This document shows positions 31,681 through 40,332 of a DNA stretch of 64,000 bases, piece by piece (the stretch's first letter is position 1; each line of letters opens with the position of its first letter). The stretch spans positions 4,030,001 through 4,094,000 of the forward strand of contig NZ_LT629779.1 of assembly GCF_900105535.1 (NCBI RefSeq), read 5' to 3'. A model generated the notes under the pieces. The model was not told the DNA's origin, did not search any database, and saw only the letters and a program-made list of their open reading frames with translations. Source of the DNA: Pseudarthrobacter equi (lineage in GTDB: Bacteria > Actinomycetota > Actinomycetes > Actinomycetales > Micrococcaceae). The translations under genes were made by a program, and so were the position numbers.

Positions 31681-32040
31681 ATGTTGACCATCGGCACCAT
31701 CGTCCTCGGCGTCAACAACGTCGCCGCCGCTACCGAATTCTGGAACTCAGCCTTGGGCTACGTCCCGCGGGAACCAGGTGACGACACGTGGGTAACCCTC
31801 GCACCGCCGTCGGGCCCTGGCGCGTTGCTCTCGCTCATGCTGAGCGAAACCCCTGTCCAGGACCGCCCGCGGATCCACCTTGACCTGTATGCGGAGGACC
31901 AGGGGGCCGAGGTGGAGCGCCTAGTGTCGATTGGCGCCCGGCGCGTGGACTGGGATCTCTACCCAGAGGACCCGGACTTCATCGTCCTGGAGGATCCCGA
32001 CGGAAACCGGTTCTGCGTCATCGACAAGAGCGACGGCTGA
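31681..32040 (+). CDS. VOC family protein (glyoxalase-like)
   Basis: This 119-residue protein has two beta-alpha-beta-beta-beta halves: TIVLGVNNVAAATEFWNSALGYVPREPGDD, then RIHLDLYAEDQGAEVERLVSIGARRVDWDLYPEDPDFIVLEDPDGNRFCVID. The D-P-x-G-N-x-F-C-V ending is typical of the VOC superfamily. No catalytic role can be assigned. It starts directly downstream of a leaderless-type promoter. It is not closely similar to the other VOC protein, although the surrounding module is duplicated. Confidence 0.85.
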   Translation: MLTIGTIVLGVNNVAAATEFWNSALGYVPREPGDDTWVTLAPPSGPGALLSLMLSETPVQDRPRIHLDLYAEDQGAEVERLVSIGARRVDWDLYPEDPDFIVLEDPDGNRFCVIDKSDG

Positions 32041-32088
32041 GTATGGCCGCCCTACGCGGTTCTTGCTCCGGTGCCGCGCTCCGCGGTC

Positions 32089-32814
32089 CTAGAGCATCGC
32101 GGTTTCCTCCTCCGCCAGCCGGATGAGCCGCAACTCGTCCTCAACGGCGCGCGCCGGCCAGTAGTCCTTCGCCAGACCGCTCGCCCAGTTCCTGTCAGCG
32201 TCCGGGAACAGCTTGTGCAGCAACCCTGCTGCCTCAAGCAGTGCGATGAGGGCCAGGGTCCTGGTCCTCTGTGCCCCGGTTGCTGGATTGTCGGGTTGCG
32301 TCGCCGATTCCTTCGGTGCGCCGTCGGCCGGCGAGTCTGGCACCACGGTTGATGGGGTGACTCCGCTGAGGGTCGACTCGATCCTGCTGAGGAGAGCTGC
32401 TTCGGGTTCGTGGTCCTTTTCCGGATAACGCACCGGCCGGAAGCGCGCGAGGTGCCTCTCCCCCAGGTGTTCCACGATGCCGAGGGCCGCCATTCCCTCG
32501 TAGATCCGGTGAACCTGGGCACGGCCTTCCATGATGGAAACCCACCTGGCGGGAGTGTGGGGACGGGACTTGCCGCGGATCAGTTCCAGTTCAGGTGCAA
32601 GGTCGTCCCTGGCGGCCGATCCTGTGGCCCGGATGTGCTTGCCCTGCAGCTCGATCGCGCCGGTCAGGTCGAGCTCGGCCAAGATGGCGCCGGCCACTGT
32701 GGTCCTGAGGGCGAACAGGGGCACTTCGGGTTTTCCGTCTTTGTCGTTCGTTGCCAGCAGCAGGAATTGCTGGGGCAGGTTGAGGTTCACCGCAGCGGGT
32801 GCTTCAGCGTTCAT
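32089..32814 (-). CDS. GPP34 (GOLPH3-like) family protein
   Basis: This 241-residue protein has the all-helical GPP34 pattern: NLPQQFLLLATNDKDGKP near the start, LFALRTTVAGAILAELDLTGAIEL, a charged linker ending WVSIMEGRAQVHRIYEGMAALGIVEH, and ARTLALIALLEAAGLLHKLFP-like TRTLALIALLEAAGLLHKLFPD. In eukaryotes the family binds phosphoinositides at the Golgi, and in actinobacteria the role is unknown. A Pro/Ser/Thr-rich insert (residues ~155-180) separates two helical parts. The start has only a weak ribosome site. Confidence 0.85.
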   Translation of the reverse strand: MNAEAPAAVNLNLPQQFLLLATNDKDGKPEVPLFALRTTVAGAILAELDLTGAIELQGKHIRATGSAARDDLAPELELIRGKSRPHTPARWVSIMEGRAQVHRIYEGMAALGIVEHLGERHLARFRPVRYPEKDHEPEAALLSRIESTLSGVTPSTVVPDSPADGAPKESATQPDNPATGAQRTRTLALIALLEAAGLLHKLFPDADRNWASGLAKDYWPARAVEDELRLIRLAEEETAML

Positions 32815-32955
32815 ACGGCCATGGTGGACCTGCCGGGCCGTCGCAGCAACGGCCTTTCGTACCTATCTGCTCCAACAAAGCATGCAGCTGGGGTTGGGTT
32901 TAGTTGGTGGCTCCCGGGTCACGAGCCGGAGCAACCAGCCGGTAAATTTGAGTGA

Positions 32956-33489
32956 ATGATCCATATTGACCGGGACGATCCCGTACGCGGTGATGTCCAC
33001 CAGCTCCTGAGCGAGCATTTGGCGGACATGTTCGCCACCTCGCCTGCCGAGAGCGTGCACGCCCTGGACCACTCTGCCCTGTCCGTGCCCTCGATCACCT
33101 TCTGGACAGCGCGCGAAGACGGTGAGCTGCTGGGGTGCGGCGCCCTCAAGCTTCATGATCTCGAGTCCGGGCGTGACGTCGAATCTCTAAAAGCCCACGG
33201 CCCCGCGGTTCTCGGAACCGAACTTCACAGCGCTAGCGGGCTTGGTGAGATCAAGTCCATGCGTACGGCAGCGGCGGCTCGTGGGCGTGGGGTGGCTACC
33301 CTCATGCTCAACCACATCATCGACCACGCCAGGGCCCAGGAGCTCGAGCGCGTCTGCCTGGAAACCGGAACCGAGGACTACTTCGCTCCGGCCCGGCGCC
33401 TCTACTCGCGCCACGGTTTCACGGAATGCGCGCCTTTTGCCAACTACGTCCTGGACCCGAACAGCGTTTTTATGGAGCTGCGCCTCTAG
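32956..33489 (+). CDS. GNAT family N-acetyltransferase with an inserted segment
   Basis: This 177-residue acetyltransferase has GELLGCGALKLHDLES, then GEIKSMRTAAAARGRGVATLMLNHIIDHA, the acetyl-CoA motif R-G-R-G-V/I-A, and VCLETGTEDYFAPARRLYSRHGFTECAPF. Close relatives usually pass straight from the GCGALK strand to GEIKSMRT. Here about 24 residues (RDVESLKAHGPAVLGTELHS) are inserted. TAAATT lies seven bases before the ATG, so it may be leaderless. The acceptor is unknown. Confidence 0.85.
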   Translation: MIHIDRDDPVRGDVHQLLSEHLADMFATSPAESVHALDHSALSVPSITFWTAREDGELLGCGALKLHDLESGRDVESLKAHGPAVLGTELHSASGLGEIKSMRTAAAARGRGVATLMLNHIIDHARAQELERVCLETGTEDYFAPARRLYSRHGFTECAPFANYVLDPNSVFMELRL

Positions 33490-33637
33490 CCGTTGCCGCA
33501 GCCAAGGCGGGCAGGCGCGCCTGGGCTACAAAATGCAGACGTTAGGCATGTGTGTGCTGCTCGCAGCCCGGTCATGCCGGCTGTCTTGTCCGCCCGTTTG
33601 ACTGCCGTATAGCCAAGCATTCTGTTACTTTCCCGTT

Positions 33638-33805
33638 ATGGGGATGCCGAACAAGGTCTTTAGGTCGCTGAGCATTTTTCTCGCTGGCTTTGTGACGTGG
33701 GTGTTGCTCTGGCAAGTTCTTGGGGCGGTCCAAGCGTTGCTCGTCGGGGCTGTGGTCGCTGTTGTGGTTGTCCTTTTCTTCCGCTGGGCTGCGGCCAGGC
33801 GTTGA
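33638..33805 (+). CDS. Small two-helix membrane protein, 55 aa
   Basis: This short reading frame begins MGMPNKVFRSLSIFLAGFV, continues TWVLLWQVLGAVQALLVGAV and ends in FFRWAAARR. It has two closely spaced hydrophobic segments bordered by basic residues, the pattern of a small membrane protein. A second ATG lies two codons in. There is no recognisable family. Its length and hydrophobicity support real coding, but no ribosome site is strong. The local composition is A+T-richer than the core genes. Confidence 0.5.
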   Translation: MGMPNKVFRSLSIFLAGFVTWVLLWQVLGAVQALLVGAVVAVVVVLFFRWAAARR

Positions 33806-33903
33806 AGATTGGAGCAGACCGTGACACTGATCCTGCTGGCGTGTGGCCAAAGCGTGGACGAGCCGAGGGCTAGGCGGCCATACTCGCATGGTTTGATATT
33901 CAT

Positions 33904-34146
33904 ATGAAGGTCTGGGTTTGGGGAGCCGCCGGAGCATTGCTGTTATGCACTGCGATGACTTTGGTCGTTTTCGGTTTCTTGCAACCCGGCGTTTCCTGCG
34001 AGGGCGAAGATAGTTCGGCGGGGTGTCCGCCAACGGCCGCCAATGCCAGTCTGTTGGTTGCAGGGATAATCGCGCTCCCCATCAGCGCCCTCTTCATGAT
34101 TCAGGCAGGAGCGATGCACCGGCTCGCGGACAGGATGTCGAGCTGA
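33904..34146 (+). CDS. Small two-helix membrane protein, 80 aa
   Basis: This 80-residue protein has an N-terminal helix (VWGAAGALLLCTAMTLVVFGFL), an exposed loop with two Cys (VSCEGEDSSAGCPP) that could form a disulphide outside the cell, then a second helix (ASLLVAGIIALPISALFMIQAG) and a basic tail. No family is recognised. The 217 bp between it and the lipoprotein gene downstream holds no supported gene. It belongs to the variable 33-38.6 kb stretch. Confidence 0.55.
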   Translation: MKVWVWGAAGALLLCTAMTLVVFGFLQPGVSCEGEDSSAGCPPTAANASLLVAGIIALPISALFMIQAGAMHRLADRMSS

Positions 34147-34363
34147 CCCCTAGCCAGGTAAGCGTGAAGACACACCTGTCTGATCGATGGCACAAATCAG
34201 GCGTGACCCCGCACGAGAGCCGATCCTGCCAAAAGTACCCGGCTGCCCACGAGCAAGCGCATGCAGTAACTCTGCCACAGGGAGTTGCCGTCATTCCCGC
34301 GCTGGAGTGGTCTGTCCAGAAGATCGCAAAGCAGGCGTTTGGGCCCATAAGCCCGTGGCCCAA

Positions 34364-35098
34364 TCAGCTGGTTACTTGTCGGAGCTTGAACACGATCGAG
34401 TCGAAGACGGCTCGTGCCTCTCGTGTCAGCTCCGGATTGATCGATTCGTGGAATTGGACCATCCAGAACATAGCGCGCTGGCCGTGCAGGTTGACCACCC
34501 GGTAGGTTTCGCGCTCAGCGACGCTTGAGTACCAGCGGGTGCATAGGTTCGAATAATCTGAGTGAACGCAAAACTGACCGTTGTCGCAGGCTTTGATGTC
34601 CACGTCGCCCTCGACGGAGAGGTCGAATTCGACGCCGGAGTAATCGCCCACCACGACCTCGGCGGGAGGGGTGCTCGCCGTTGACGCCTGCGCCGTCAAC
34701 GCGTCGACGAACGCCTTAGCCGACGAATCGACCTCGACGAGCGCGCCCTGCCACGCGCACGCGTCCCTCGGCACATGGTCGGAGTGCCACCAGCCCACGA
34801 AGACCGCCCTATCACCCGGGTGATCCGGGTCGTCCTTACGCAGTCCGTCGCCGTCTTCACTCACCCAGCCATCTGGGACGGTGATCTCGAAATTCTCGGC
34901 GAAACTGGTCACGACGTATTTACCGGCGTCGATGTCGCCGCTGGCCGGCAGCGGTGGGATCGTGGGCAACGCCGGCGCTGTGCGGGCCTCCGTAGAGGGT
35001 GCGGGGGATGGCGCCTCGGCGGGGGTGCACGCCGACAGGCCGAAGCAGACGGCCAAGACTGATGTCATGGAGATGAAAAGGCGTAGCAGCACACGCAT
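34364..35098 (-). CDS. Exported lipoprotein of unknown function
   Basis: This 244-residue protein has a lipoprotein signal peptide: MRVLLRLFISMTSVLAVCF followed by GLSAC, the lipobox Cys at about residue 24, then a Pro/Ser/Thr-rich linker (TPAEAPSPAPSTEARTAP). The mature domain contains FEITVPDGWVSEDGDGL, typical of small secreted domains with a W-x-F core, and several Cys (DACAW, KACDNGQFC, NLCTRW) likely forming disulphides. ATG 35098 follows GGAGG. It has no recognised domain family. It is transcribed alone. Confidence 0.75.
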   Translation of the reverse strand: MRVLLRLFISMTSVLAVCFGLSACTPAEAPSPAPSTEARTAPALPTIPPLPASGDIDAGKYVVTSFAENFEITVPDGWVSEDGDGLRKDDPDHPGDRAVFVGWWHSDHVPRDACAWQGALVEVDSSAKAFVDALTAQASTASTPPAEVVVGDYSGVEFDLSVEGDVDIKACDNGQFCVHSDYSNLCTRWYSSVAERETYRVVNLHGQRAMFWMVQFHESINPELTREARAVFDSIVFKLRQVTS

Positions 35099-35400
35099 GG
35101 CGGCCTCCAACAACAAACCTTATGCTGCGGACGTTACGCGCAGCCAACACTGACTGCAAGAGACCCAGTAGCTAACGCACCCCCATTTTAAATAGCGGGA
35201 AACGGATGGTGAGTTCCGCCACCAGCTACTGTGGTCATCCCTGCTGGTTCGCCATAGCCTCAGGCCCCAATGCGTTTGAAAGTCGCTCTCTGAACTCTGG
35301 CCTAACAGAGGATTCGGTGCCCGACTGAGAATCCTCAAACGGGCATCCACCAATCACCACGGGAGTCGCTGTTCGGCCGGGGTTGATGGAGAATCGGTGC
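35099..35400. other. Non-coding gap of 302 bp
   Basis: This stretch lies between two divergently oriented genes. I see no supported gene, strong promoter pair or hairpin in it. It contains a short A+T-rich patch around 35185-35200 that could hold promoter elements for the lipoprotein gene. Confidence 0.5.
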
Positions 35401-35919
35401 ATGATCAGCACAGCAAAGGTTGACGGTTTCGTGGTTCGAGCGGGGGGTCATTCACGAGTTGAGATCCTACGGTTTCTGCGCAGTGCGGATGTATTGGTCA
35501 ATCTCCATGCCGAGACGTTGCTCGCTCACCCCGCATTCGACAACCCAGTGCGTCAAAACCTACGAATCGTAGAGCGAACGGTAGAAGAGCTTGGCTTCGC
35601 ACATGGCGCGGTTCAGTCCCAGATCTTCAGTGCTGCGCGGAACCACGGCCTCGCACTTTGTCCCTTGGTGACGGGCCCTTATCTCCGATTGGCGATGATG
35701 GGCCAATCGAACGCCCCGGACTCTGTTTTGTCGGCAGGACGTGCGCCGACCGGAGCGATCCACGTCGCTTCCGAGCCGCTAAGCGAGGACGCGGAGTACC
35801 CCAAAGGATTCTACCTTCGGGTCGTGGACGGGCAGGCCTGGCTGAGGGGTTATCGATGCGATGACACGTATGTTTGGGCGCCGCACCATCGGCTCGCGTT
35901 CCTATCACCAAGTCGCTAA
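35401..35919 (+). CDS. Hypothetical protein, 172 aa
   Basis: This soluble protein has no signal or membrane segment. It begins MISTAKVDGFVVRAGGHSRV, has a Leu-rich helix EILRFLRSADVLVNLHAETLL and ends YLRVVDGQAWLRGYRCDDTYVWAPHHRLAFLSP. I do not recognise the family. Repeated V-x-G and W motifs suggest a small beta-rich domain at the C-terminus. ATG 35401 has GGAG nine bases upstream and is preferred over 35383 and 35386. Nothing in the neighbourhood indicates a role. Confidence 0.6.
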   Translation: MISTAKVDGFVVRAGGHSRVEILRFLRSADVLVNLHAETLLAHPAFDNPVRQNLRIVERTVEELGFAHGAVQSQIFSAARNHGLALCPLVTGPYLRLAMMGQSNAPDSVLSAGRAPTGAIHVASEPLSEDAEYPKGFYLRVVDGQAWLRGYRCDDTYVWAPHHRLAFLSPSR

Positions 35920-36164
35920 TGACACGCGCGCTCATCTTCTGACCACATAGACCAGGACCAAAGCGCTCACGCAACGCACCCGTTGCTCTTGGCGTTGAAA
36001 GCCGGCAGATCCTGGTCGATCCCGGACTTACGGGAGCGAGTCGGGTGCGCCCGGAGCGCAGCGAAGCGGTGGTGGCATGCCGAGGGACGACTGCGTAGAG
36101 CGGCCCCCTCGGAATTCGCGGGAGCGCGTTCAGGCGACTTCTGAACGACGTTTACCTGTAAGCG

Positions 36165-37808
36165 CTAGGCAGCGAGGTACGCAATCAGGGCATCCTCGAG
36201 CGGGCTGACGTCCCCGGAGGTGCCGCCACCTACATCGGGAGTTCCGCCGTCAAGGCTTGGTGGCATGGTCGAACTCCCGGCAAGCAGCGCGAGCGGCAGC
36301 CGTGGTGGCACCCAGTCCGGTTGTTCCGCCGGATAGTGGCGCCCGGTGGGTGAGGTCCAGCCTGGCGGTTCATTCTTGCTGGCCGGTGTGGGGGTCCAGG
36401 CGCTTTGATGCTTGAGCCTGTGGTGTTTGGGGCACAACTGTGCCAAATTACTGACTCCCGTTGCCCCGCCGTGCTGCCAGGCGGTGAGATGGTCGTTCTC
36501 ATTGTCCGGTGTGTGGTTGCTGCAGCCCGGGAAGGTGCATTTGCCATCCCGCATCCTCAACCAGCGCTTCAAACTCTCAGGGAGCCGGTAGTTCGTCCTG
36601 CCGATTTCCAGCGGCGCCCCGTCCCGGGGGTCCACCAAAACCCGGTAAAACGACCCCGCCCCCTCGGCAACGATCCTCCGTGCCACCGACGCAGGGACAG
36701 GCCCGAAACCGTCCACTTCCCCTGGTTCGTCCGTAACGCCAAACACTGAGAAAGCGGGGACGGTCATCAAAATGTCAGCCTTCGGCGCCGGAAGCTTTTC
36801 CAGGTCCAGCCCGACACAGCCCAGGAGAAGGTTGGCGCTGACGTCTGCCCGGCGCTGACTCAGTGTGCGCGAGTCATCGGGACTCTGCAAACCACGCGCG
36901 ATGGAGGTGACCTTATTCCAGATTGCGCAGGCATTTTCACCCGGAAGTATCAGGGTGATCCGGCCCATGCCATCAGCCTCGGGGCGATACTCCATGCGCC
37001 GCTCGGCAACGCTCAAGGCCCGCCGCACCTCCAGCGAGTCGGGATACTGGCGCTCCCGCCATGCCCGAACCTTCCTGCGGAAGCGCGACGGCACCAGTTC
37101 CCCGGGAGCGGCACCACGGGCAGCATGGGGCGCGTCCGGATCGAAGAAGTGCGCTTCCAGTTCTTGGACTCGCGCAGGTTCCAGACCCGCTGTTTCATCA
37201 GCGAGAATCCGGGCATGCTGCCACGAGATGGCGCCCGCCTGCAGCTCGGCCAACGCCGCAGGCAAGGAACTCGTCAACGCGTGCGCTTCACCCATCAAGA
37301 CAGAGGCCGCACCCTCGCCGACGGTGAGTACACATGCGACCTCCGCCACCAGAGACTTCTCACGCGCCGAGGCCTCATAAGCGTTGGCGGCCGGGCCCTC
37401 GATCTGGGCTGACGCCTCAGCGTAGGCGGCTACCAGCCGGACCTTCGCAGCCGCCGTGGCAGCTTCGACCCGTGCCAGCACTTCCAGCCCTGCCAAGCAC
37501 GACTCGGCCAACTCCCCCAACGGGTCACCAGAGATGGGAGCCCCGCTACGGCCTACGCCATGGCAACCGGCGCTGTGGCTGCGGGCATTGTCACTGGCGC
37601 CGTTGCCGTGGGCATTTCGGTAGGGGCCATCAGCGCGCGAATCGCAGTCAGTGCCATCGCGGCCAGTGGTGTCACAGCATTCATTGTCTGATGCCGCCAT
37701 AGGACCACGCACAATACGGGCCAGTTCATCGACCAATCCGGCCACCGATGCAACGGCAGCGGCCATCGTGACCTTGCCTCCCGCACCCGTGACCGCTCCG
37801 GTTTCCAT
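36165..37808 (-). CDS. DUF222 (13E12-type) HNH endonuclease-domain protein
   Basis: This is a 547-residue protein. The N-terminal third contains the helical DUF222 domain (ARVEAATAAAKVRLVAAYAEA, ALAELQAGAISWQHARILADETAGL, RKVRAWRERQYPDSLEVRRAL). The C-terminus is an HNH nuclease: FPGCSNHTPDNENDHLTAWQHGGATGVSNLAQLCPKHHRLKHQ, with the Cys pair and His residues intact. Such proteins are very abundant in Mycobacterium and Arthrobacter and are often repetitive or mobile-like. Low-complexity insertions rich in Asp, Gly and Asn lie near residues 35-75. Confidence 0.88.
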   Translation of the reverse strand: METGAVTGAGGKVTMAAAVASVAGLVDELARIVRGPMAASDNECCDTTGRDGTDCDSRADGPYRNAHGNGASDNARSHSAGCHGVGRSGAPISGDPLGELAESCLAGLEVLARVEAATAAAKVRLVAAYAEASAQIEGPAANAYEASAREKSLVAEVACVLTVGEGAASVLMGEAHALTSSLPAALAELQAGAISWQHARILADETAGLEPARVQELEAHFFDPDAPHAARGAAPGELVPSRFRRKVRAWRERQYPDSLEVRRALSVAERRMEYRPEADGMGRITLILPGENACAIWNKVTSIARGLQSPDDSRTLSQRRADVSANLLLGCVGLDLEKLPAPKADILMTVPAFSVFGVTDEPGEVDGFGPVPASVARRIVAEGAGSFYRVLVDPRDGAPLEIGRTNYRLPESLKRWLRMRDGKCTFPGCSNHTPDNENDHLTAWQHGGATGVSNLAQLCPKHHRLKHQSAWTPTPASKNEPPGWTSPTGRHYPAEQPDWVPPRLPLALLAGSSTMPPSLDGGTPDVGGGTSGDVSPLEDALIAYLAA

Positions 37809-37865
37809 ACCTGAAGCATGGCAGGAGGGTCTGACATTTTGAGTGGGCTGCTCGGCTAGGTACAG

Positions 37866-38210
37866 CTAGGCGGCGAGCGGCATATCGAACAGCTGCTCGG
37901 CCAGCCTGATCAAGTGGCGGGGAGCGTCTGCGTCCTCCCACGGTTCTGCGTGGCCAAGGAACGTGACGGTCCCGTGGATAGTGCTCTCCACGTCCACGCC
38001 GGCCTCGCGGAGAAGGACCTCCGCCCGCACGTTATGGAAGATCCGGCCCGACTCATTGCTCAAGTAAGCGCGCCAGTCCTGTCCCGCCAGCACCGCAACT
38101 TCCCCTGCCGCTACACGCTGCTGTGAAGCGGCGTCCAACTGCAAGGGCCGGATGTGGACGGGGTGGTTGAGCCTGGCGGGGATCACCAGGGCGTTGAGGA
38201 GGGGGTTCAT
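37866..38210 (-). CDS. DUF3846-like protein
   Basis: This 114-residue protein begins MNPLLNALVIPARLNHPVHI, a start matching the A-L-V-I-P-A opening of DUF3846 proteins. These are small proteins found largely on plasmids and in phage or conjugative elements. It continues GEVAVLAGQDWRAYLSNESGRIFHNVRAEVLL and ends in an acidic helix (RHLIRLAEQLFDMPLAA). Function is unknown. ATG 38210 is preceded by GAAAG. With the HNH gene beside it, it suggests accessory DNA. Confidence 0.6.
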   Translation of the reverse strand: MNPLLNALVIPARLNHPVHIRPLQLDAASQQRVAAGEVAVLAGQDWRAYLSNESGRIFHNVRAEVLLREAGVDVESTIHGTVTFLGHAEPWEDADAPRHLIRLAEQLFDMPLAA

Positions 38211-38438
38211 GATTTGCGTCTTTCGTCCATACGCTGACCGCTGATTGCTGGGCGATGTGCGCGGAGCGCCCTTCGCGGATGGCTGCGCGACAAGGCCGTA
38301 GCCCATCGCGGAGCAAGGGAGCCATAAGCCGGACGTCGAGCGATAGGCATCGGCTCCGGGCGAGGAGGGCGGTTGCCGCGCAATGACGCGGGCGGCCAGA
38401 CGGGACTAGGAGTTCCCCATCCAGCCGCCCGCGGGCTT

Positions 38439-38573
38439 TTAGCGCTGGTTCTTGCGCGGCTTGGCGAAATTCAGCTCACTGTGTTCGTGCCTGGCTTTTT
38501 TGTCAGCCCGTTTTTCAAGAATCGACTTGCCCGCTTTTTTCGCGGCGCTGCCTTTGGGGGATTTTCCGGACAT
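38439..38573 (-). CDS. Very small basic protein, 44 aa
   Basis: This 44-residue, strongly basic protein begins MSGKSPKGSAAKKAGKSILE and ends ELNFAKPRKNQR. Short Lys/Ser-rich proteins of this form are common in actinobacteria and their function is unknown. ATG 38573 follows AAAGG at good spacing, which supports translation. A longer upstream extension has no ribosome site. It lies beside the perfect 16 bp inverted repeat at 38749-38784. Confidence 0.6.
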   Translation of the reverse strand: MSGKSPKGSAAKKAGKSILEKRADKKARHEHSELNFAKPRKNQR

Positions 38574-38748
38574 CGGAATCACGCCTTTCTGTGCTTGCGT
38601 TAACCGATACCATACCCACTTTTTATTTTTATGCCAGTCCTGCCGGGAAGCACCCTCCGTCGGAGCACATCCCTGCAACAACGGGCATGCGGGCGTGACT
38701 GGGGCCGTCAACCAGGCTGACACCTTTCCACCGAAAAGCGCCTGCCAA

Positions 38749-38784
38749 GTCTTTTTCTGTAAGCGTCGGCTTACAGAAAAAGAC
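38749..38784. terminator. Perfect inverted repeat with 16 bp arms
   Basis: GTCTTTTTCTGTAAGC (38749-38764), loop GTCG, and GCTTACAGAAAAAGAC (38769-38784) pair perfectly. The stem has an A+T-rich base and differs from the GC hairpin family. It occupies the 328 bp gap between the 44-residue gene and the patatin gene. Either strand would give a hairpin followed by T-rich sequence, so bidirectional termination is possible. Nothing else in the gap is supported. Confidence 0.5.
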
Positions 38785-38901
38785 CGGCATCGCCCTGGCT
38801 TTCCAGATTCTCCAGAAATAGCACAAATTGGGTCATTAAAGACCAGGAAAATCCCCAGCTGTTAGGCCGCTAAAAACCCACCCAGGACGTTTTCCAGAGA
38901 G

Positions 38902-40005
38902 TCAGCGCCAGAATTCGCCGAGTTTTTCGGCGAGGTCCAGTCCCTGCTGATATCCGGAGCGGGCAGCGGCCGGCCGCAACGACACATCCATCGCATTGGC
39001 GCCGAACAGGTGCTCGGAAGCGCTGCCCGGGAAGACCGTTTCCACCCTGCTGCCGCCGGCGCGCAACCCGCTGACCTGCGATGCGAGATGCATCCCCCAG
39101 TCAGCGGGCGTCCGCGACCTCCCGCCAAATGGAGAGAGGACGAGCACGCGTGCATATCCCGCTGCCAGGTCGGCATTCTCGGCGTTGGCCCGGTAGCCGC
39201 CGTCGATATACGCACCCCCGCCGGCGCTGTACGCGAACCCGCTGGCACAACTGGCGGCAACGGCGTCCACGAGGCCCACCCCACTGTCGCGGTCGAATAC
39301 CACGGGATGGCCCGTGCGGGCGTCCACCGCCGTGATGAGCGTGTACCGGTCCGGCCACAGCTGGTGCGGCAGCCTGGCCGCCACGGTGGCCCGCCAGCGG
39401 TCCGAAGGATCGTAGTCTGCAGCCAGGTCCAGGGCTGCGGCGCCCATTTTGAGGCGCATGTCAGCCACGTCCACGGACTCGGCGATGATCCTGCCCGTCC
39501 GCTCCAAGTGGCTCACTACCCCACCGGCGGGAGACGGCCGCTGAGAACCCGAGCCGGCAGCGACGGCCTGAAGCCGGGAACCTGCATCCACAGTTCTGGG
39601 AGCTGCGCCACCTGCCGACGGTCCGGGTGCGGCCGGAGCCGCAGGTACCGCGCCCGACGCCGGCGTGCGGCTTAGGGGCGGAGCGTCAAGGATCGCAGCC
39701 AGCAGCTCAGCCGGGGTTGCGCCGGAGAGTTGGGCCGCCGCCGTCGAGCCGGCTGATGTTCCGATAACGAGGTCGGCGTCGGTGACATCCAGCCCGGCCT
39801 CGGACAAACCGGCCATGACGCCGATCAGCCACGCATTGCCGGTGGACCCGCCGCCGCCAAGAACCAGCGCCCGTTCACCGGACCCGGGCATTCGTGGGGT
39901 GGCATCAATGCCCGCGGTAGAAGACGCAGTTAAAGGAGGTGCCGAAGCGCCCGAAGGAGAGCCCGCGGAAACAGCATCAAAAGGTAAAGAAGAAGGTGAA
40001 GACAT
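38902..40005 (-). CDS. Patatin-like phospholipase family protein
   Basis: This 367-residue hydrolase has RALVLGGGGSTGNAWLIGV (the oxyanion glycine motif), the nucleophile motif DLVIGTSAGSTAAAQ, and the catalytic Asp in AYIDGGYRANAENADLA. The first ~40 residues are a Ser/Ala-rich, apparently disordered tail and there is no signal peptide. A second low-complexity insert lies around residues 120-160. ATG 40005 follows AAAGG at eight bases. It likely cleaves lipid acyl esters in the cytoplasm. It is divergent from the MurR/RpiR gene. Confidence 0.87.
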   Translation of the reverse strand: MSSPSSLPFDAVSAGSPSGASAPPLTASSTAGIDATPRMPGSGERALVLGGGGSTGNAWLIGVMAGLSEAGLDVTDADLVIGTSAGSTAAAQLSGATPAELLAAILDAPPLSRTPASGAVPAAPAAPGPSAGGAAPRTVDAGSRLQAVAAGSGSQRPSPAGGVVSHLERTGRIIAESVDVADMRLKMGAAALDLAADYDPSDRWRATVAARLPHQLWPDRYTLITAVDARTGHPVVFDRDSGVGLVDAVAASCASGFAYSAGGGAYIDGGYRANAENADLAAGYARVLVLSPFGGRSRTPADWGMHLASQVSGLRAGGSRVETVFPGSASEHLFGANAMDVSLRPAAARSGYQQGLDLAEKLGEFWR

Positions 40006-40332
40006 GGGAGTCGCCTTTCGCGAATTGCCTGATGTGGCGCTCCCGGCGGCGGCTAGCTCAGCCGCGTGATCGTGGACTGCCGGGGAGCACCCATTACGGA
40101 TACAGCGTTCATGGGTCTCACCTCCTGCAGTCGGGTCACGATCACCGGAATCGTCGCACAGGATCGCGCCGCTGCGCAATGGCCAAGGTTTTACATTCCC
40201 GAAACGAAAACACCTAGCCGCAAACAAAATTGCAGAGTAGATTTGATGCAATCAGGTTTGCAGAGTGATCTACGGCACAAGCACACAAGGGCAGGCCAGC
40301 AGACCAAACGAGCGTTACAGGACGGGTACACC
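40006..40332. promoter_or_regulatory. Control region of the MurR/RpiR operon
   Basis: This gap between the patatin and MurR genes holds ATTGCA (40229-40234), 12 bases, then TGCAAT (40247-40252). TTGCAGAGT also occurs twice (40230-40238 and 40258-40266). It is A+T-richer than its surroundings. The elements could be regulator sites. Extending the MurR gene upstream to 40066 or 40246 would put them inside coding sequence. Confidence 0.5.

Noticed and set aside
33572-34033. Minus-strand frame of 153 residues
   Set aside because: It is antisense to two short hydrophobic frames on the plus strand, rich in Pro/Arg/Asn and without a domain.
36015-36110. GGAGCGCAGCGAAGCGG stretch considered as an attachment or repeat element
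   Set aside because: It occurs once in the window with no paired copy or integrase.
40066-40332. MurR/RpiR start at 40066
   Set aside because: The extension has no domain, is low in G+C and includes likely regulatory repeats. Family length fits TTG 40333.
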